From Tubulanus polymorphus (taxonomy: Eukaryota; Nemertea; Palaeonemertea; Tubulaniformes; Tubulanidae), in contig NC_134035.1 in assembly GCF_964204645.1 (NCBI RefSeq), positions 10,850,501 through 10,914,500 on the forward strand: a stretch of 64,000 nt of DNA. The letters run 5' to 3'. The number at the start of each line of letters is the position of its first letter. Position 1 is the stretch's first letter. Of this stretch, positions 60,591-64,000 are shown piece by piece. The position numbers were made by a program, and so were the translations under genes. A model generated the notes under the pieces. It ran no database searches. It was given only the letters and a program-made list of their open reading frames with translations, and was not told the origin of the DNA.

Positions 60591-61456
60591 AACATTGTTT
60601 TATCACATCTATCTGCTTTGGAGGTCTCAGGACCGAATAATTTTAAAAGAAATGAATTTTCTGCGTGAAAAAAAAAGATAAATCATATGTATCTATGCAT
60701 ATCATTTTTTCTCGACGACGGCCATGATGTTCCTGCATGAAAAATCTCTATTTTTTCAGTTTGATTTTTTTCCACACTGCAAAATTTGCCGTGATCGATA
60801 AAAAGCGATAAACATTAATAAAAATGATTTTTTTCTGTGTGGTTGCTTTTTACGCATAGAATCAATTTTCATTTTAATATGTTTCTTGGAGCTACAGAAA
60901 TATAACGGATAAAACATGATTGTCGTCAGGATTTTGCCGTGTAACTTGGATGTCAAATCGAAAAACGGTAACCTTTTTCAACTCGAATTTTAAATGCAGT
61001 AAACCTTGTCGTACTTTTCAAAAGAAAGCCTGAAAAAAAAGTCGGGGGATTTTTTGTCCCAAAATATCAGACTTACGCAGGGTTTACTGTCGTTCAAAAT
61101 ATCTCTGTACGTAACGCGACAAAATAGAAGCGTGGGCCTGCTAAACCTTGTTCGGTTTCTATTCGAGCATTTAAGAATCAAAGCTTTCATGAATTCGGCC
61201 TCTGGTTATCAATACCGAAGAAGCGAGGGTAGACTGTTTAGGCGTAGGCATCGTTCTTTAACCCTTGACATTTATCAAACGAAGCAATTAATTTTCGTTA
61301 CAAGATAAGTTGTAAGCTGCGTTGCGATATCGACTATAATACAAGGTGAATAAAATGATTATGAACTATCGTATACACTTAGACGATGCGTGTGCGTTAC
61401 TGGTTAATTTAGACTCGGCCCGTATTTTCGCATCGATACAAATGTATTATTACTGT

Positions 61457-61488
61457 ATGTATGTATGTATGTATGTATGTATGTATTA
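61457..61488. repeat. (GTAT)n microsatellite
   Basis: About seven tandem gtat units. The ORF across it is an artefact. Confidence 0.95.
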
Positions 61489-63083
61489 TTGTGCTCTGTG
61501 CAAATGTAAATTTTTGTGGAGCAATAAACTAATTGTAATTGTACTAACATCATTGTTTCAAGTATACTTCTTTACTAAAAAGTACAATAAAAATTCATCA
61601 CTATTGCGTAAAAAGAAACAGTTTAAGAAATATACATAAACCCTTAAAAGCTCAGACCACTGTAGGAAATTTATTGAAGGTAAGTATGTGATGGCACATT
61701 TCTCAACACCTGCTTAGATAGGTTCCCACTAATTTTAGGAGTCAAAAACCAATATGGTTGTCGGGGACAGAATTTATATTCGGAATGGAACGGGTCCAAT
61801 TCCCGACCACTTTCATACTAGATGTTGACTCAAAGAGATGCTACGGGCTTTTATAGACATAGAATTCGTTTTTGTGCTTCGAATATTCGTATTAGTGCGC
61901 ATTATATAGTTTAAGGGAAGAAAACGCGTTTGACTCGTCGATAAAACCGATCTATACGAATTAAAATACCGTAGCATCGACGAAATATCGCGTGTTCCGA
62001 GCGCGCGCGCGCGTTTCATCGATGCAAAAATACCCTGTTTACTACCATTGATTTCGCCGTGTAATAACGGTATCGCTGACGCCCAAAGCTTCGGCTTCTT
62101 TTCGCCTGAATCATCGTCGTAGTTTATACCGAATAGAATACCTCGAGATGAAAATCACCGATGACTCGCTCCAGTATGTCAACCGACGAGGCGAAAAACA
62201 ATTATTCGAGTGTATTTTTAAACGCGTTCGCGTATCGACACAGATATTTTCCTGAAGCTGCTATGTCTCTCGAACACTCTTTCGCGTTATTTTCCTCCCG
62301 TATTTTGGTAATGGTTTCAGTACGAATTTGCGGTAGTGGTAACGAGATATCCGAAAAGGGTTGAATCAAGAGGGACGACGAAAAAGTTCTGTACCAACGG
62401 CAGGGGACAACATCCCGCATTTAGTTCCACGTCTCGGTTGAATAAATTGAAATAACGCATTTTGATTCTATACCTTTTAAGAAAACTGTTAAATGGGGCG
62501 GTATCATCAAGGGGTCTTGCGTATGACGTCATGGCGTTCATATTAAGGATTTTCGCTAGGAAAACATCAGAGACTTTTGGGGCTGGTCCTATACAGTCGA
62601 AACCTAATTCCAACAGCGGTCTTGACAAATAGCCATAAGTTGTTAGATCGGTTATAGAACTAAGATGCTCCTAAGACTAAGCTATAACTACGGATTCTCC
62701 CCGTTGATATCCAATATGCTGTATGTGAATGATATGACGTGGAGTCGGTTGTCGCAAAAAAGGACTGCCTTAAACGTCTTTTGCATTTGAATACGAGATC
62801 GTTGCGACCTGTTTTTGTCTGCCCCATAAGCTGTCGTGAATTACAGTCCTCAGATCCGTTGATAGGGATAGCGGGTTTTCTGTAAGCCTGGTGATATCGT
62901 ACTGAAAACCAGTTCCCCGATGAATAAATAATACATAGCAAAACAGACGGCTCTCAGTAGCGTCTATACAGTCGTGTGTTGAGTCAATATACTTATCAGC
63001 GTCTGGTGTAGGCTTCGTGTATCCTTAGAACTTGAAATGTCAAAACGGCAACGAAAAATGCCAAGTCGATTGTTCTCAATCTC

Positions 63084-63084
<1 letters not shown>

Positions 63085-63118
<34 letters not shown>

Positions 63119-63131
63119 ATCTATTTCTTTC
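63085..63131. repeat. (CTTT)n microsatellite
   Basis: Tandem cttt units, about 10 copies, with a few interruptions at the right end. Confidence 0.95.
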
Positions 63132-64000
63132 TGTCTCCGTGAGAACGGACAGCAATAGCAGAAAGTTAATATCGTTCGCAGTATCTCAACAAAAAAGGCA
63201 GATACCGCCTACGCGTGTATAAGACCGAGCCGCATAAATAAGCAGATTTTGTTATACGTTAAGAGACGAGAGTTTGTGGTCTATTTCAATGCGCACATAA
63301 TCCTCGTTTTGGCGGGGATTACTCGTCAACCTGAGACATTTCAAGCGACTCGTTACAAATATAGAAAATCCTAAAGTACAAAAAACCGTGCAAATCAAGA
63401 TTTGAGTGAATACGAATAACACTCGAGACTATCTTTAGAAAACATGTTCAAAAGTAGATCGAAGCAAGGGAGGATTAAGGCCCCCCCCCCAAAAAAAAAA
63501 AAAAAATTAAAGACCCTCGCGTTAACATTTCCTGATTGACATTTACCGATGATAAATCAATTAATTCTACACATGCAATTTTTCCTCTGAAGCCTGGAAA
63601 ATGATTCTTGCACCAAATTTTCAAATTGGGGGGGGGGGTGCTCCCAAAATGCAGGACTTCGTGCCTCCGACACCGCACATAAGGTTACTTCCATTAATCA
63701 CTGGACACAGATTTCATTATTTCCTGGAGCCACTGATGATAAACGACAATATTCTTGAACGTACAGCTTGTTTCGTTGAGTGCTATAGCCGGTGAACCGA
63801 AACATCGAAACGCGTAAATACAAATCTGTTTCGTGTTTTTCTCACTGTGTACACGCGCTAATAGGCTTTAGTAACACCGACGACGTATCGGGGTAATTCG
63901 GTATTGCAGAAAGCGAACTTAATTGGAGTAATCTCACAAAAAGTGCGCTTTAAAAGTCTAAACTCGGTGAACCATTAGTATTAGCTATATTTACCGGCAC

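Larger units (their letters stand above)
60591..64000. other. No supported gene; simple repeats
   Basis: It contains a GTAT array (61457-61488), a CG run (about 61981-61993), a CTTT array (63085-63131), a C-run then A-run (about 63480-63507) and a G-run (about 63628-63639). The last two may mark the ends of a small inverted element. No motif-bearing ORF. Confidence 0.45.

Noticed and set aside
1-64000. CRISPR arrays, bacterial operons, riboswitches
   Set aside because: Introns, poly(A) signals and eukaryotic transposons exclude a prokaryotic reading. The tandem repeats lack spacer structure.

Overview
This is eukaryotic, intron-containing, AT-rich DNA crowded with transposable-element relics and short inverted-repeat elements. 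Penelope-like, KDZ and Gypsy relics, together with a fast-evolving Hv1 proton channel and intron-poor GT32 glycosyltransferases, suggest a marine invertebrate, most likely a lophotrochozoan (mollusc, annelid or brachiopod). The phylum cannot be fixed from this window.

Layout. 0-4.8 kb: a 34-bp satellite, a broken Penelope-like reverse transcriptase cut by a 0.33-kb MITE, a 119-bp tandem duplication, and a low-copy repeat containing a second copy of the same MITE. 4.86-6.33 kb and 18.05-19.55 kb: a duplicated unit, each carrying one intact GT32 (DXD) glycosyltransferase. 7.5-14.2 kb: the last exon of an unknown minus-strand gene, degraded ORFs, a TIR MITE, microsatellites and tRNA-like SINE pieces. 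15.15-17.68 kb: a KDZ (Kyakuja/Dileera/Zisupton) transposase relic whose C-terminus runs into a C2H2 zinc-finger ORF. 19.7-23.45 kb: a non-LTR RT fragment split by a MITE, a 99-bp-arm palindrome with a hammerhead-like core, and a Gypsy gag relic.

23.9-26.1 kb holds a complete six-exon gene for a secreted, cysteine-free, helical 252-residue protein, with a TATA box and a poly(A) signal. 28.37-41.13 kb (minus strand) holds eight phase-compatible exons of a voltage-gated proton channel (Hv1/HVCN1-like). Its N-terminal exon(s) were not found. The channel is strongly derived: it has a roughly 255-residue, sequon-rich extracellular S1-S2 loop, lacks the first S4 arginine, and carries a long acidic C-terminal tail with a SUMO-interacting-type motif.

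41.1-64 kb contains no gene I can support. It is probably the 5' intron or upstream region of the channel plus intergenic DNA, with scattered palindromic MITEs, a tRNA-like SINE, repeats shared with the left half, and microsatellites.

The genes form no evident pathway. The best-supported units are the GT32 pair, the secreted helical protein and the Hv1-like channel. The most interesting observation is the architecture of that channel. Exon boundaries were read by eye from GT/AG signals and reading phase, without transcript data.
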